Position numbers and translations under genes: made by a program. A DNA stretch of 64,000 nucleotides from Bathynomus jamesi (taxonomy: Eukaryota; Arthropoda; Malacostraca; Isopoda; Cirolanidae). Below, piece after piece: positions 63,870-64,000 of the stretch. The stretch covers positions 1,407,501-1,471,500 of the forward strand of contig JAJOZX010000088.1 of NCBI GenBank assembly GCA_023014485.1. The letters run 5' to 3'. The notes below the pieces were generated by a model that saw only the letters and a list, made by a program, of their open reading frames with translations, did no database searches and had not been told where the DNA came from. Position 1 is the first letter of the stretch. Every line of letters starts with the position of its first letter.

Positions 63870-64000
63870 ATAAAAACGAAGACGTAGAGCAAGAAAGTCA
63901 TTATATTTGGCTGCAGCCGACGTTTCGGGCAACTCTACCCATTTTCAAGGCCTAATAAATAAAAAGCTAAAATTAATGCATGACAAAAAAAAAAAAAAAA
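63870..64000 (-). mobile_element. PLE 3' tail with degenerate hammerhead-like motif
   Basis: On the minus strand GGCC, TTGAAAA, a GGG/CCC hairpin with a TAGAGTTG loop, GAAACGTC and GGC are in hammerhead order, with a self-complementary ACGT stem III. The CUGANGA core has two substitutions. A poly-A run ends the window on the plus strand. The coding part lies outside the window, if present. Confidence 0.55.

Overview
This window is eukaryotic repeat-dense DNA, almost certainly from an arthropod. No intact host gene can be supported. The reasons are the very long (TA)n, (CA/GT)n and (CT)n arrays, TTAGG-like motifs (the arthropod telomere repeat) scattered in minisatellites and palindromes, Penelope-like elements, 5S- and tRNA-derived SINEs, and jockey/CR1-type LINE proteins of a kind I associate with decapod crustaceans. 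Decapod is an inference; another arthropod is possible.

Layout. 0-5.5 kb: an internally deleted LINE, microsatellites, TTAGG-like palindromes and a minisatellite, a LINE 3' end, and a Penelope-like element (PLE) with a GIY-YIG domain and a hammerhead-like tail, split by a hAT-type MITE. 5.5-11 kb: sparse DNA, a three-copy tRNA-like SINE, small hAT MITEs and a 5S-derived SINE. 11-14.4 kb: a degraded copy of an unnamed transposon gene ('family B') between two direct repeats of about 550 bp. 14.6-18.7 kb: a 5S SINE, mariner MITEs, a PLE, the N-terminal part of a second unnamed gene ('family A') split by a mariner MITE, and a LINE RT fragment. 19.2-22.6 kb (minus): a long LINE whose ORF1 carries a PHD finger and CCCH zinc fingers. 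23.5-25.2 kb: two inverted-repeat elements, one with mariner transposase ends. 25.3-37.1 kb: a decayed but nearly complete Polinton/Maverick: protein-primed type DNA polymerase B on the minus strand and, divergently, packaging ATPase, two conserved small proteins, chromodomain integrase, penton, small basic protein, major capsid protein and cysteine protease. At least three unrecognised open regions lie beyond the polymerase. 37.5-41.4 kb: hAT elements, a palindromic PLE tail, a CCAAT/TATA-like promoter with a possible exon, and tandem repeats. 41.6-44.4 kb and 47.2-50.9 kb: two further family B copies, the second bounded by inverted repeats of about 240 bp. 45.6-46.7 kb: a PLE with RT and GIY-YIG. 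51.4-55 kb: a hAT remnant, microsatellites, a 5S SINE and a 98-bp perfect palindrome. 55.6-62.0 kb: one jockey-like LINE carrying four nested insertions. 62-64 kb: MITEs, a Tc1-like remnant, TTAGG-like repeats and a PLE tail.

The genes belong to mobile elements rather than to host pathways. The Polinton genes form one virus-like module (replication, packaging, integration, capsid, maturation) with overlapping start and stop codons, now broken by frameshifts, stops and the loss of polymerase motif A. The two unnamed transposon families (A: 58,226-61,626 plus 16.3-17.8 kb; B: three copies) are the most interesting content because each has defined inverted-repeat boundaries but no family name I can give.
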